The notes below the pieces were generated by a model. It saw only the letters and a program-made list of their open reading frames with translations. It ran no database searches and was not told the origin of the DNA. The position numbers were made by a program, and so were the translations under genes. 64,000 bases of DNA, taken from NCBI GenBank assembly GCA_016718845.1, contig JADKCK010000008.1:62001-126000 (forward strand). Reading direction: 5' to 3'. This DNA is from Sphingobacteriales bacterium. Its GTDB lineage: Bacteria > Bacteroidota > Bacteroidia > Chitinophagales > UBA2359. The first letter of the stretch is position 1, and every line of letters begins with the position of its first letter. Positions 42,901 through 51,278 of the stretch are shown here, piece by piece.

Positions 42901-45900
42901 TAGATACATATCCTAAGTTATTAGGTGCTAGGGCGGTAATATTACCTTGTCGTTCGGTGTTAAATGTTAGGGTGTTTTCGTCGAAAACAATAACTGATTT
43001 TTGATTTGGATAGCTCACCAACAACCATTTATTATTGTGTTGGTCTATCACCAAATCCCGAACACTTTGAGCTGCGGGTAGGCTACTTCCATCAAACAAA
43101 TAATGGGTAAAAACGCCATCGGTGGTCATTTTACTTAACGAGGCGTGGTCGGTTACATTAGCGCTATTGGCAATGCACCACAAATTACCTGCCGTATCGA
43201 AATATATTTTTTCGATATTGGTATTTACCAAATTGCTATTGGTATCGGTATATTGTTGCCAATTGTTATCTCCGTCAAATTTTATTAAACCATGGTTATA
43301 AATAGCCAGCCAAATATTACCATTGTTGTCTATTTTAAGGTCGTTAATTTGCAAGCCGCTTAACTCGTTGTTTGGGTTTAAGTTGTTTGGCAGGGTATAG
43401 CTATAAAAGGTATTGTTTTCGTATTTGCCAATACCGCCTATATTGGTTGCAAACCACAAGGCGTTATTTTTTAAGGCTAATGCAGTAATACTGTTACCCG
43501 ACAAGTTATTGGCAGACGTAAATACCTGTTTGGTGTTGGTTTGGGTGTTGTATTTTACTAATCCGCCTGATGTAGCTATCCACATCAACGAATCATTTTG
43601 TTGCAATAGGGCTTTTATGTCGCGAGTAAGTGTATAATTTACCCATGTACCTGCACATACATCGGTTTGTGTAATAAGTGGAGCAATGGTAATTGTTTTA
43701 CATTGATTATCTACATTGCATATACCAATAACATTTAAGCATACTTCGTAAGTGCCTGCATTGGTGTAGGTGTGATTAGGCGTTTCTTCGATGCTGTTTG
43801 TTCCGTCGCCAAACGACCAACTATACTGCATGTTTAGTTGGTTTTGGGCGGCATAAAACTGCACTTGGTTGGCATCGTTATTAATATAGCTAAATTGAGC
43901 ATTTGGTTGCGGATTTACGTAGATGTATCGTGTAAACTGGTCGGTACAATCGTTGTTATAATGAGCAACAAGGGTAACAGTTTGCCAATTGGTATTGAGT
44001 GTGTTGCTAAAGGTATACGAGAAATTAGTAGTTGATGATACTAATTGTTCGTTGATATACCATTCGTAATTAGTTGCCCCTGTAGACGTATTGGTAAAAG
44101 CAAGGTTTTCGAATTGGCAGATATCGGGGATAACGCTACTTGGTGTGTCGCTAATTTTAAAATACGCTGTTGTGCCACAACCTGTTATTTGAAAAGGATG
44201 AACAGATGTTGCAATTAAGCCTTCGTTTTGTGTGCTTTGCACGCGCACTATGGCATTGTTAGTGTTTACGTTAGGCAATAGCCAATTGTAAGTACCAGTG
44301 TTAGGTGCTGCGGGGTTAATGTATTGCCAGCTCAAGCCGTTATCTATAGAGTAGGTAAGGGCTACTGTTGGCGCGTTAATTTGTCCTAACCAATTAATGG
44401 TTTTAATTTGTCCTCCCTGATATTGTTCGTTTGCTTGTGCTCCGGGTGTTGTTAGGGCAATAGTTTGGTTGTCGCAGGTACCAACACCTACGGCACACCA
44501 AGCGGTGCGCACGGCTGCATACTCCGAGCTAACGGTTCCCCATAGGTTTTGGGCAATAACAGTAGAGGCACTTTTGGCATCCATATAACTAGCATTAGCT
44601 GGCAGATATTGCAACATTTGATAAGCAATTTGAGCAGCACGGTCTATACCAATACCATCTAGGCTATACACGTCTCCGTTGTCGTTGGTAATGGTTCCGC
44701 CGTTTACTAATAGGTAAAACCAATAGTTTTGTATGCCGCTATTAACATGCACGCCACAATAATCGCTCATTGACCAAGCAAAGCAATCAATAGGGTCAAC
44801 CCAGTATTCGCCGCCATAAGTAGTAGGAGAATGGTATTGTTTGGGGTTCGACATCGAGCGAAATCCTTGTCCATTTACGTTTACTTGTTCGCCAATCTCC
44901 CAATTTAAGTTTCCGGTGGTGTAATAATCCACTACTACGCCAAAAATATCGCTAAACGATTCGTTCAAAGCTCCTGCTTCGTAGGCATACACCAAATTAG
45001 CCGAGTGTTGGGTATAGGCGTGTGTTATTTCGTGTGCTACAATATCGAGCGACACAAAAGGGTTATACAGCAACGGGTCGCCATCGCCATACAACATCCA
45101 AAGTCCGTTCCATTGGGCATTGTTGTATTGATTGCCATAATGTACCCAACTTAATATTTTGGCGTTATTGTCATCAAAGCTCGAGCAGTTTTGGTATTGT
45201 TCAAAATAGTTAAAAGTGCTTTCGGCTGCCCAATGTGCAGATATAGCAGTGGGGTCGTTTTCGAAGGCACAATCGTTGCTATTTACCCAATTGGCTGCAA
45301 AGCTGTTGGCATTAGCGGCATTAAAAGTTTCAATTCCGCCGCCAGCTTCGCAGTTTCGTAGGTTGTAGTTTGTACCGCTGTTATAAGTACCAATATTTAC
45401 AACACCATTATATAGTGATTGAGCCGAGCAGCTTTGTTCGCCGTCGCACATAGGCGATTGGTTGATGCGGATAATTTCTTCGCCTGTGTGGGCATCAATA
45501 TAGTAAATGTCGTGCGATTGAGGTACGTCGGTATAAATATCGAATTTGTAGGCAAGTTTAAAATTTTTGGCATTTCGGTCAAACCTCGATGATACCAATA
45601 CCAACTGCCCCGATGGATAAAAAGTAGCATCGGGTTTATTGGTGGCATAACGCAGCATGTTTTCCATGTCGGCATTTTGCCAAGCAAAGCGGTTTGCTTT
45701 GGTGGCAATAAGTGCATTTTCGAGTGCGTCAATTTCGGTAAGTGTGGGTGTGATAGATACGTTTAAACCATTAACTAAACCGCTGTTCGTTGATTTAAGT
45801 TGATTGTCTTTTTCGTGCAATAAAAACTCGGCTCCTTCAACGGGTAGTTGTCGGTAGGTTTGTTGATAGCGGTAGTGAGTAAAACCCAATTTGTCGGTTT

Positions 45901-46117
45901 TGGTGCGCACCAATTTTAAGCCATTATTGGCAGGCAGGGCTAAAAAGTCCTTTTGCCTATCCAAAAAGCTTTGAGCAGTTAAGGGGGTATTGGGTTTAAA
46001 AATGAGCCAATCGGCTGTGCTTTCGGGTGTAGTAAAGGCGTTCAGAGAAATTGTTTGAGCGGGTAAAGTCAAACAAAATAAGAGTGCGAGTGTAATGGTA
46101 CAGTAAATTCTCATCAT
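39902..46117 (-). CDS. Giant multidomain M4 (thermolysin-type) metallopeptidase
   Basis: 2071 residues. Signal peptide (ends CLTLPAQ), an FTP/PepSY-like propeptide (about 25-220), then the M4 domain with zinc motif HEITH near 361-365, the third ligand in ALNESFSD near 384 and catalytic HVNSG near 455. A PKD domain follows (about 740-825, WSFGDGTN...HTYTNAGTYEVC), then a long propeller with two-component-regulator blades (about 850-1450, e.g. NIWLAIYNHGLIKFDG, LWVGGSNGIAKFDG, LWIATLNGLVKFDG). After a second PKD-like stretch come dockerin-like Ca repeats GDANYDGICNNYD and DTDGNGIVNRND (about 1590-1670), and a C-terminal domain with GMYAGDFNANGVISVSDNARY. No classical type A sorting domain was seen, so its route of export is uncertain. 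The start is one of two adjacent ATGs. Confidence 0.9.
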   Translation of the reverse strand: MMRIYCTITLALLFCLTLPAQTISLNAFTTPESTADWLIFKPNTPLTAQSFLDRQKDFLALPANNGLKLVRTKTDKLGFTHYRYQQTYRQLPVEGAEFLLHEKDNQLKSTNSGLVNGLNVSITPTLTEIDALENALIATKANRFAWQNADMENMLRYATNKPDATFYPSGQLVLVSSRFDRNAKNFKLAYKFDIYTDVPQSHDIYYIDAHTGEEIIRINQSPMCDGEQSCSAQSLYNGVVNIGTYNSGTNYNLRNCEAGGGIETFNAANANSFAANWVNSNDCAFENDPTAISAHWAAESTFNYFEQYQNCSSFDDNNAKILSWVHYGNQYNNAQWNGLWMLYGDGDPLLYNPFVSLDIVAHEITHAYTQHSANLVYAYEAGALNESFSDIFGVVVDYYTTGNLNWEIGEQVNVNGQGFRSMSNPKQYHSPTTYGGEYWVDPIDCFAWSMSDYCGVHVNSGIQNYWFYLLVNGGTITNDNGDVYSLDGIGIDRAAQIAYQMLQYLPANASYMDAKSASTVIAQNLWGTVSSEYAAVRTAWCAVGVGTCDNQTIALTTPGAQANEQYQGGQIKTINWLGQINAPTVALTYSIDNGLSWQYINPAAPNTGTYNWLLPNVNTNNAIVRVQSTQNEGLIATSVHPFQITGCGTTAYFKISDTPSSVIPDICQFENLAFTNTSTGATNYEWYINEQLVSSTTNFSYTFSNTLNTNWQTVTLVAHYNNDCTDQFTRYIYVNPQPNAQFSYINNDANQVQFYAAQNQLNMQYSWSFGDGTNSIEETPNHTYTNAGTYEVCLNVIGICNVDNQCKTITIAPLITQTDVCAGTWVNYTLTRDIKALLQQNDSLMWIATSGGLVKYNTQTNTKQVFTSANNLSGNSITALALKNNALWFATNIGGIGKYENNTFYSYTLPNNLNPNNELSGLQINDLKIDNNGNIWLAIYNHGLIKFDGDNNWQQYTDTNSNLVNTNIEKIYFDTAGNLWCIANSANVTDHASLSKMTTDGVFTHYLFDGSSLPAAQSVRDLVIDQHNNKWLLVSYPNQKSVIVFDENTLTFNTERQGNITALAPNNLGYVSIASINDPLYHYNGNTWTVQIENMQYPSIIYYDSQQTLWLGGEKLSRNLTATNEWTDLNISNPNTLPNGLINDTYTNSHYQAAFATSNGVWCYQNGTFTNNISTNASSALTGDDTGNLWFVKNVANSNFAGQFVKYTPDNIANNNDLTTYPITLPNLIISKIVLNANGIIWAAAKENGLLRFDTATGEQQLYPLNTINNTNNGIGISSLALDFQGNLWVGGSNGIAKFDGSQWQYFTADNGYLNNFTPVNDLVFAPDGTLWIATLNGLVKFDGNNWQYYTTQNSGLCNNNINKISADAYGNLYVLTQNGISYLNKQENWETLTAYNSGLPNNNINGLTIDHQGNAFFASNNGIGILQNNTGIIPDFTPTIEKICNPQSVSFNNTSVVNTQSTTYKWLVDGQEVSADQQLVYQFTTAGKHMVALIADNGTCQNSISKAIQVYPNANDLYIAPQIISCGTNSVLLDANIDKMASYNWLFNGYQIGTVRALEVSQIGTYTVIVTDECGSTASAAVAVSLDNDCVFPGDANYDGICNNYDVLAVARAFDLQGNARDIQSMQWDSWFSSDWNSFATDGTNFKHADTDGNGIVNRNDLQAIELNYGLTHIDNTPTPTLNNSPLTILPEGGSFEFNNGTISIDLSLANIIAPNSMVNGRAFAASIELAITNAVGQPLSAVRVDSARVRFGTEFGNDQNSWSISHFHSSSLNRGIVDIGYLHTGGDFDLAGRKAVLDVYIEDEDSFPSIDSVLLAININYGAILNGNQLLPMGQYAAAILPPGNTTIVQAKALLQGPYNPQTDNMSTTLRTVNLLPVAQPYNRLPWNYAGVENIATTDNIPTDAVDWILLEMRDATGTTIVEQKAAFLLKDGRVVDTYGFSTNGVRFQHLQNGSLYRLIVRHRNHLAIMSAPIMVSNGTWEYDFTLMATQAVDGKQVSLGNGRYGMYAGDFNANGVISVSDNARYINQASILNQYIDADCNFDRMVSVKDMNLYLPNASQIGVPEVRY

Positions 46118-46228
46118 AATATAAATAGGTTAGGAGGCTAGTAAAACAATAAATCGCTATGTTTTGTTGTTAAAGTTAAAGTAACTCAAAAATCGTAAAT
46201 CAAGGAACAAACATAGCGCTTCTATTCA

Positions 46229-46257
46229 ATGTCAAAGGTACAACTTTTTTTTGACAT
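46229..46257 (-). promoter_or_regulatory. -7 element (TACCTTTG) inside an inverted repeat, for the M4 peptidase gene
   Basis: TACCTTTG on minus at 46233-46240, about 115 bases before the ATG at 46117. It overlaps ATGTCAAA (46229-46236), which is repeated in inverse as TTTGACAT at 46250-46257, a possible operator. Confidence 0.45.
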
Positions 46258-46528
46258 AGCATAGGAAAAATTAAGGCGATTATTAAAAGAAAATTGCTTT
46301 TTTTTTTCGTTTAGATAGTTAGCTGCTAAAAAAAGCATTCGTACAAGGCTTGTTATAAGCGAAAAAGACATCGTTAAATAAAGTATTTAATTTAAACACC
46401 TTACTTATTGTTAAAAGAAAAAGTGTATTTGGAATTATTTTTTATCTAAAATGACTAAAAAAAACATTTTTTTAGACGAACTTTGCGGCATTTATTTGCT
46501 CAATTACTATTAATTAACAAAATTAAAG

Positions 46529-46536
46529 TACCTTTG
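46529..46536 (+). promoter_or_regulatory. -7 element (TACCTTTG) for the helical hypothetical gene
   Basis: Exact TAnnTTTG match, 76 bases before the ATG at 46612. A second, weaker candidate (GAACTTTG) lies near 46480. Confidence 0.45.
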
Positions 46537-46611
46537 TTCGGTTTGTTACCAATAGCATAGGTTGGTAGATTGTCACTGTTTGATTATTTAATAATAAATA
46601 CTCGGTAATAA

Positions 46612-48057
46612 ATGTACAATAGCACTCTTTTTCAACTTATAAAAACATTAAGCGATAAAGAATTTAAGCAATTAGGCTTATTTATGAGGGCGCACCTACA
46701 TAATAACAGCCAAATGTGTTTAAAGTTGTTTTCGATAATCGAAAAAGCTTATCCACATTTAGATGCCCCTATTTTGGCAAAAGAAGTAATTAATAAAAAA
46801 ATATTTCCGAAGGTTGATAACTATGATAGCTCATCGTTACGAAACTTAATGACACAACTGAAAGAATTGGTTGAGGAATTTTTGACTTATTTAGAGTTCA
46901 AAAGTCAAGAAGAAGAGCATTACCGAAAATTTTTATTGTTACGAGCCTATTTTAACCGCGACCTCTCTAAACAATTTGAACAATCTTATCGCAAAGAACG
47001 TTCGTTATTAGAAAAAATTGTGCTAAAAAACGATGATTATTTTCATCATCGGTATCTTGTTGAACAATTAGACTACCGTTTTAAGATTGGGCAAGGAAAT
47101 AAAACTAATATGGGCAACAAATTACAAGAAGTAGTGTTTCATCTCGACACTTTTTACTTGTTAAATAAGCTCAAATATAATGCCACATCTAAGCTTAACC
47201 AACTAAATATTACACAACAGCAAATAAATGCCGATGATTTGCGCAAAATTATCCAATCGGATAAAATGCACGAGTATCCTTCGCTGCATTTGTATTATTA
47301 CATTTCGCTGTTGTTTACCGAAAACGAAAACCACGAAGCTTATTTTCAACAATTTAAAGAATATCTATTTAAATATAGTGACAACAATTCGCTATCGCCC
47401 GACGATGTAGCTAATATGTTTTCTTTTGCTACCGTATATTGTACGCGACAATGGAAAAAAGGTTTTATGAGTTACCTCGACGACATTTTAGAATTGTACG
47501 AAAAAATGTTGGACAAAAAATTAATGCACAACAATAACTATATTACGCTTGTGCATTTCAAAAATTTAGTTATTGTGGGTTTGCGCGCCAAACGCTACGA
47601 TTGGGTAGATAAATTTATCGAAGAAAATATAAACGAAGTAGCCCCTAATCATCGCGAAGCTATGCACTATTTTGTTCGAGCTTTGTGGCATTTTTATCAA
47701 CACCAATACGAAGAAGCCTTAGATGTGTTTAGGCATTACGATATGCTCGACAGCCTTTATCCACTCGACCGCCGTACTTTTTTGTTGCGCATCTATTACG
47801 AAACCAATGCCGTTATCGCTTTCCACGATTTTACACAATCGTTTGAGCGCTTTGTACGCGAAACCAACAAACTGCGAAACCAACAAAATCGCCGCTCGTA
47901 CCTAAACTTTATTAGCCTTGCTCGCCAACTGTTTAATGCCAAAGTTAACCCAGGTACCACCAAAGAACAAATAGAACGTATTAAACAAAAAATAGAGCAA
48001 ACATCGCCTATCAGTGATAAACAATGGTTGCTCGAAAAATGGAAAGAGTTTTCTTGA
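46612..48057 (+). CDS. Large helical hypothetical protein
   Basis: 481 residues, no signal peptide and no membrane segment, so cytoplasmic. It is almost entirely alpha-helical, rich in Lys, Glu, Gln, Asn, Tyr and Phe, with helix pairs that resemble TPR-type repeats (KFLLLRAYFNRDLSKQFEQSYRKE, ALWHFYQHQYEEALDVFRHYDML). The opening LFQLIKTLSDKEFKQLGLFM is a recurrent start in Bacteroidota proteins of about this size that I have seen only as hypothetical. No catalytic motif was found. Codon use looks like its neighbours. Function unknown. Confidence 0.8.
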   Translation: MYNSTLFQLIKTLSDKEFKQLGLFMRAHLHNNSQMCLKLFSIIEKAYPHLDAPILAKEVINKKIFPKVDNYDSSSLRNLMTQLKELVEEFLTYLEFKSQEEEHYRKFLLLRAYFNRDLSKQFEQSYRKERSLLEKIVLKNDDYFHHRYLVEQLDYRFKIGQGNKTNMGNKLQEVVFHLDTFYLLNKLKYNATSKLNQLNITQQQINADDLRKIIQSDKMHEYPSLHLYYYISLLFTENENHEAYFQQFKEYLFKYSDNNSLSPDDVANMFSFATVYCTRQWKKGFMSYLDDILELYEKMLDKKLMHNNNYITLVHFKNLVIVGLRAKRYDWVDKFIEENINEVAPNHREAMHYFVRALWHFYQHQYEEALDVFRHYDMLDSLYPLDRRTFLLRIYYETNAVIAFHDFTQSFERFVRETNKLRNQQNRRSYLNFISLARQLFNAKVNPGTTKEQIERIKQKIEQTSPISDKQWLLEKWKEFS

Positions 48058-48104
48058 AACTGTAAGTTGTAAATTATAAATTACAAAAAATACACTATCA
48101 AATA

Positions 48105-48198
48105 GCCCCGCTTGACGCGGAATCGGTTTTTTTTGGGGGTGATGATTTGCTTTCCGTGCTTTGCACAGTTGCGGGCACCCCCAAAGCAAAGCAAGCGC
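48105..48198 (-). repeat. Dispersed 93-bp repeat, copy 3 (inverted)
   Basis: On the minus strand it follows copies 1 and 2 from GCGCTT..CTTTGCT through GGGGGTGCC, AATCATCACCCCC and CCGCGTCAAGCGGGGC. The segment between the G-run and C-run has diverged, while both stem arms and the terminal hairpin are kept. Confidence 0.78.
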
Positions 48199-48267
48199 AA
48201 ACACCCCATCAAAATGTTTAAATGTATCAAAATTTACCATTAATAATTAATAATTAACCATTAACAA

Positions 48268-49341
48268 CTAAGCTAAAGCGTGTTCGGTATCAAATTGTGC
48301 TTTGTAATTATCTATTCTGCGGTTCATAACATAAAACCACGCAGGCGGGAAAAGCGACAATAAAATCATGCCCGGATAACCTAAAGGCATTTGCGGAGCA
48401 TTGGCAAAATGGCGCAATACCTGATATTTGCGGCTGGCTCGGTAGTGATGGTCTGAGTGACGGGTTAACTCAAACAACAAAACGCGCCCTACTACATAAT
48501 CCGAGTTCCACGAATGAACGGGCATAACTTGCTCGTAAGTACCTCTATCGGTTTTTTTGCGGCTTAAACCATAGTGTTCTACATAGTTAATAGTTTCGAG
48601 CAGCAAAAAACCTATCACCGCCGACACCACAAAATACAACATTGCCATAACACCAAATGCCCAAGCTATAGCACCTAAAAAAGCTAACTGAATAATGCTA
48701 AAACGAATCATCTCGTTGTGCAAACTAATAATTGATAAGCCTTGTTTTTGTAGTCGCTCATGCTCTAAATGCCACGCCGACAAATAACTACCTACCACCG
48801 ACCGTATCCAAAAAGTATACAACAACTCGTTGCGTTGCGACGATGCAGGGTCGTTGGGCGTAGACACATTTTTGTGGTGTCCGCGATTATGCTCAATAAA
48901 AAAGTGCATGTACAACGATGTAAGCAACAGTGCCTTTGACATATTTTGCTCAGATGTTTTCGTTCTGTGTCCTAACTCGTGAGCAACATTAATGCCAATA
49001 CCACCACAACAAATACCAAAGCTAAGTATCATGCCCGCCAACTCAAAATTGCTTAAATCGGGGCGTTGAACCGCAAACAAAAACAACACCAACAAAGCAT
49101 ATTGTATAGGCAGGGTGCTATACAGCAAATAATCGTAGATTCGGTCAGTTTTAACAATTTCTTCTTCTGCCTGCGATAGATTTTTGTCGTCTATCGGAAA
49201 AATAGCATCTAACAAAGGTACTATACCAAAGGCGTAAATAACCAAAGCATATGTCCACCAGCCACTACCCGTTAAGGCAATATAGGCTGCCAATGGCACA
49301 GTGTAAATAGGAAGATACTTAAGGAAACGGTACCTGTTCAT
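48268..49341 (-). CDS. alkB: AlkB-type membrane alkane 1-monooxygenase / fatty-acid-desaturase-superfamily hydroxylase
   Basis: 357 residues from the ATG at 49339-49341; a longer frame to 49392 adds 17 residues and overlaps the -7 element. Integral-membrane di-iron enzyme that hydroxylates alkane ends or related lipids. The histidine motifs are all present: HELGHRTK (about 137), HNRGHHKNVSTPNDPASS (about 163-180), a lone NYVEHYGLSRKK (about 265) and LTRHSDHHYRASRKYQVL (about 305-322). About six hydrophobic segments. No rubredoxin or rubredoxin reductase is adjacent, so the electron donor is encoded elsewhere. Whether the substrate is alkane or another lipid cannot be told. Confidence 0.88.
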   Translation of the reverse strand: MNRYRFLKYLPIYTVPLAAYIALTGSGWWTYALVIYAFGIVPLLDAIFPIDDKNLSQAEEEIVKTDRIYDYLLYSTLPIQYALLVLFLFAVQRPDLSNFELAGMILSFGICCGGIGINVAHELGHRTKTSEQNMSKALLLTSLYMHFFIEHNRGHHKNVSTPNDPASSQRNELLYTFWIRSVVGSYLSAWHLEHERLQKQGLSIISLHNEMIRFSIIQLAFLGAIAWAFGVMAMLYFVVSAVIGFLLLETINYVEHYGLSRKKTDRGTYEQVMPVHSWNSDYVVGRVLLFELTRHSDHHYRASRKYQVLRHFANAPQMPLGYPGMILLSLFPPAWFYVMNRRIDNYKAQFDTEHALA

Positions 49342-49389
49342 GATAAGCGGTTTTAGGTGTGAAAAAGAATTTTTGTTTGAATAATGGGG

Positions 49390-49397
49390 CAAAATTA
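49390..49397 (-). promoter_or_regulatory. -7 element (TAATTTTG) of the alkB-type gene
   Basis: TAnnTTTG on minus, 48 bases before the ATG at 49341; its position argues against the longer start at 49392. Confidence 0.45.
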
Positions 49398-49553
49398 CAC
49401 GCTATTTATGCCGCTTTTGTTAACAAAAGATAAGTTCGTAAAAAAGCCCTACACTTAAACCCAAAAATCGATATAAATTTTTCCTAATTTTTACAATAAC
49501 TACCCCTAAGCTAAATTATTTAACTCCCCAAAAAAACATTAACATTTAAAAAC

Positions 49554-50350
49554 ATGAGTGCATTAACAAAAATTGTTGCCGATAAATACTTTGCCGTAGA
49601 ACAACAAAAAGGGCAAGTACCTGTTAGTTTATTAGAGCGCTCCGTATTTTTTGAACAGCCTGCTGTTTCGCTCAAAAGTACCTTGTCCAATCCACAAAAC
49701 TTGGGCATTATTGCCGAGTATAAACGTCAATCGCCCTCAAAAGGCATTATTTACACACCCAACGATGTGCGCCGTATTACAACAGGCTATATATCGGCGG
49801 GTGCAAGTGCTTTATCTATCTTAACAGATGTAAAATACTTTGGCGGCTCGAACGACGATGTAACTATTGCCCGAAAATACAACGAATGCCCCATTTTGCG
49901 CAAAGATTTTACAATAGATGAATACCAAATCATCGAAGCAAAATCAATTGGTGCCGATGTTATTTTGCTAATTGCCGCCGCCTTAGATGCCAAACAAATT
50001 AAACAATTTACCAATTTTGCCCACAACTTAGGCTTGAGGTAATTGTTGAAATTCACGACAGCGAAGAGTTAGACAAACTGCCGCCCAACGTAGATGTAGT
50101 TGGCATTAACAACCGCAACCTAAAAACGATGCAAGTAGATATTACCCAGTCGTTTGAATTAATTAACCTATTGCCACCAAACGTAATGAAAATTTCTGAA
50201 AGCGGCATCACACAACCACAAAGTATTGTTGATTTGCACAAAGCAGGTTTTAATGGCTTTTTGATGGGCGAGTATTTTATGAAACACCAACGACCAGAAA
50301 TTGCCTGCGCCGAGTTTATCAACAATGTACAATTATTGATGAATAGCTAA
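49554..50350 (+). pseudogene. trpC: Indole-3-glycerol phosphate synthase with a -1 frameshift
   Basis: Two frames make one full TrpC (~265 residues). Part 1 (49554-50042) starts ATG and carries the phosphate and catalytic motifs IIAEYKRQSPSKG and ILRKDFTIDEYQI, ending FAHNLGLR-stop. Part 2 continues EVIVEIHDSEEL (catalytic Glu), VGINNRNLKTM (Asn), MKISESGIT (Glu) and GFLMGEYFM to 50350. The break is near 50035-50039: TTGAGGTAA would need one extra G (TTGGAGGTAA) to read GLEVIVEIHD. All active-site residues survive, so a sequence error is a real possibility; otherwise tryptophan synthesis would be lost. trpF follows 63 bases downstream. Confidence 0.88.
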
Positions 50351-50413
50351 CAGGCTACAAAAAGCTACAAACGAAATTTACATAATCAATAATCAACAAT
50401 CAATAATTGACTT

Positions 50414-51052
50414 TTGAACCCTATCTTTATTAAAGTATGCGGCATGAAACAACCGCAAAACATAGCCGATGTGTTAAGTTTGCACCCGCAAATGATGGGT
50501 TTTATTTTTTACCCAAAATCGTCGAGGTTTGTTGATGATACCACCCTTACCGCAGTTAAAAATTTACCTTTTGACAGTACCCAAAAGGTAGGTGTTTTTG
50601 TAGACGAATCTGCCCAAACAATTACCCAAATTGCCCAACAATGGGGGTTAAATGTGCTGCAACTACATGGCAACGAAACACCCGAACTTGCCCAAAAATT
50701 ACGCGAAAATTATACCGTAATAAAGGCGTTAGGCATCGAAACAACCAACGATTTGCAACAAATTACGCACTTTAAAAACCATTGCGATTATATTTTGCTA
50801 GATAAAAAAAGCCCTCAACATGGTGGTACAGGCAAAGCTTTTGATTGGCAGTTGCTAAATAACCAAAACTTTGAGGTACCAATTATACTTAGCGGCGGTG
50901 TTTCGTTGGATAATGTAATGCACATTAACAACATAAAATGCCCAAATTTAGTGGGGATAGATGTTAATAGCTGTTTTGAAACCCAACCGGCACTAAAAAA
51001 CATGGCAAAGCTACAAACATTGTTCGAGTTACTACCCATATTACACCCCTAA
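50414..51052 (+). CDS. trpF: Phosphoribosylanthranilate isomerase
   Basis: 212 residues. Amadori rearrangement of phosphoribosylanthranilate to CdRP, the step before TrpC. The catalytic Cys is in IKVCGMKQPQN (Cys9) and the catalytic Asp in YILLDKKSPQHGGTGKAFDW (about 125-144). GFIFYPKSSRFV (about 30-41) and LSGGVSLDNV (about 160-169) bind phosphate. A TGA lies six bases upstream in frame and the next ATG would remove the catalytic Cys, so the start must be the TTG at 50414-50416. Complete. It is in line with the frameshifted trpC. CCCCTAACGGGG overlaps the stop codon and could form a small hairpin. Confidence 0.93.
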   Translation: MNPIFIKVCGMKQPQNIADVLSLHPQMMGFIFYPKSSRFVDDTTLTAVKNLPFDSTQKVGVFVDESAQTITQIAQQWGLNVLQLHGNETPELAQKLRENYTVIKALGIETTNDLQQITHFKNHCDYILLDKKSPQHGGTGKAFDWQLLNNQNFEVPIILSGGVSLDNVMHINNIKCPNLVGIDVNSCFETQPALKNMAKLQTLFELLPILHP

Positions 51053-51120
51053 CGGGGCTTGAAATACTCAACATCACCACATCTAAACATCGCCACATCT
51101 AAACATCACAATATCTCACA

Positions 51121-51264
51121 CAATATCTCAACATCACAATATCTCAACATCACAATATCTCAACATCACAATATCTCAACATCACAATATCTCAACATCA
51201 CAATATCTCAACATCACAATATCTCAACATCACAATATCTCAACATCACAATATCTCAACATCA
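51121..51264. repeat. Nine exact tandem copies of a 16-bp unit
   Basis: CAATATCTCAACATCA is repeated nine times without error, preceded by degenerate versions from about 51066 and followed by a partial copy. The unit has no stop in any plus-strand frame, so an 82-codon open frame (51059-51307) crosses the array, but its protein has no credible features and it was not called a gene. Confidence 0.95.
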
Positions 51265-51278
51265 CATCTCAACAACCT

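Larger units (their letters stand above)
46118..46611. other. 494-base divergent AT-rich intergenic region
   Basis: Very AT-rich with several poly-A/T runs. Contains -7 elements for both neighbours (46233-46240 minus, 46529-46536 plus) and an 8-bp inverted repeat around the minus-strand element. No ORF with coding character. Confidence 0.65.

Noticed and set aside
51121..51264. Regular repeats as a CRISPR array
   Set aside because: Units are directly adjacent with no spacers, only 16 bp long, and no cas gene is nearby.
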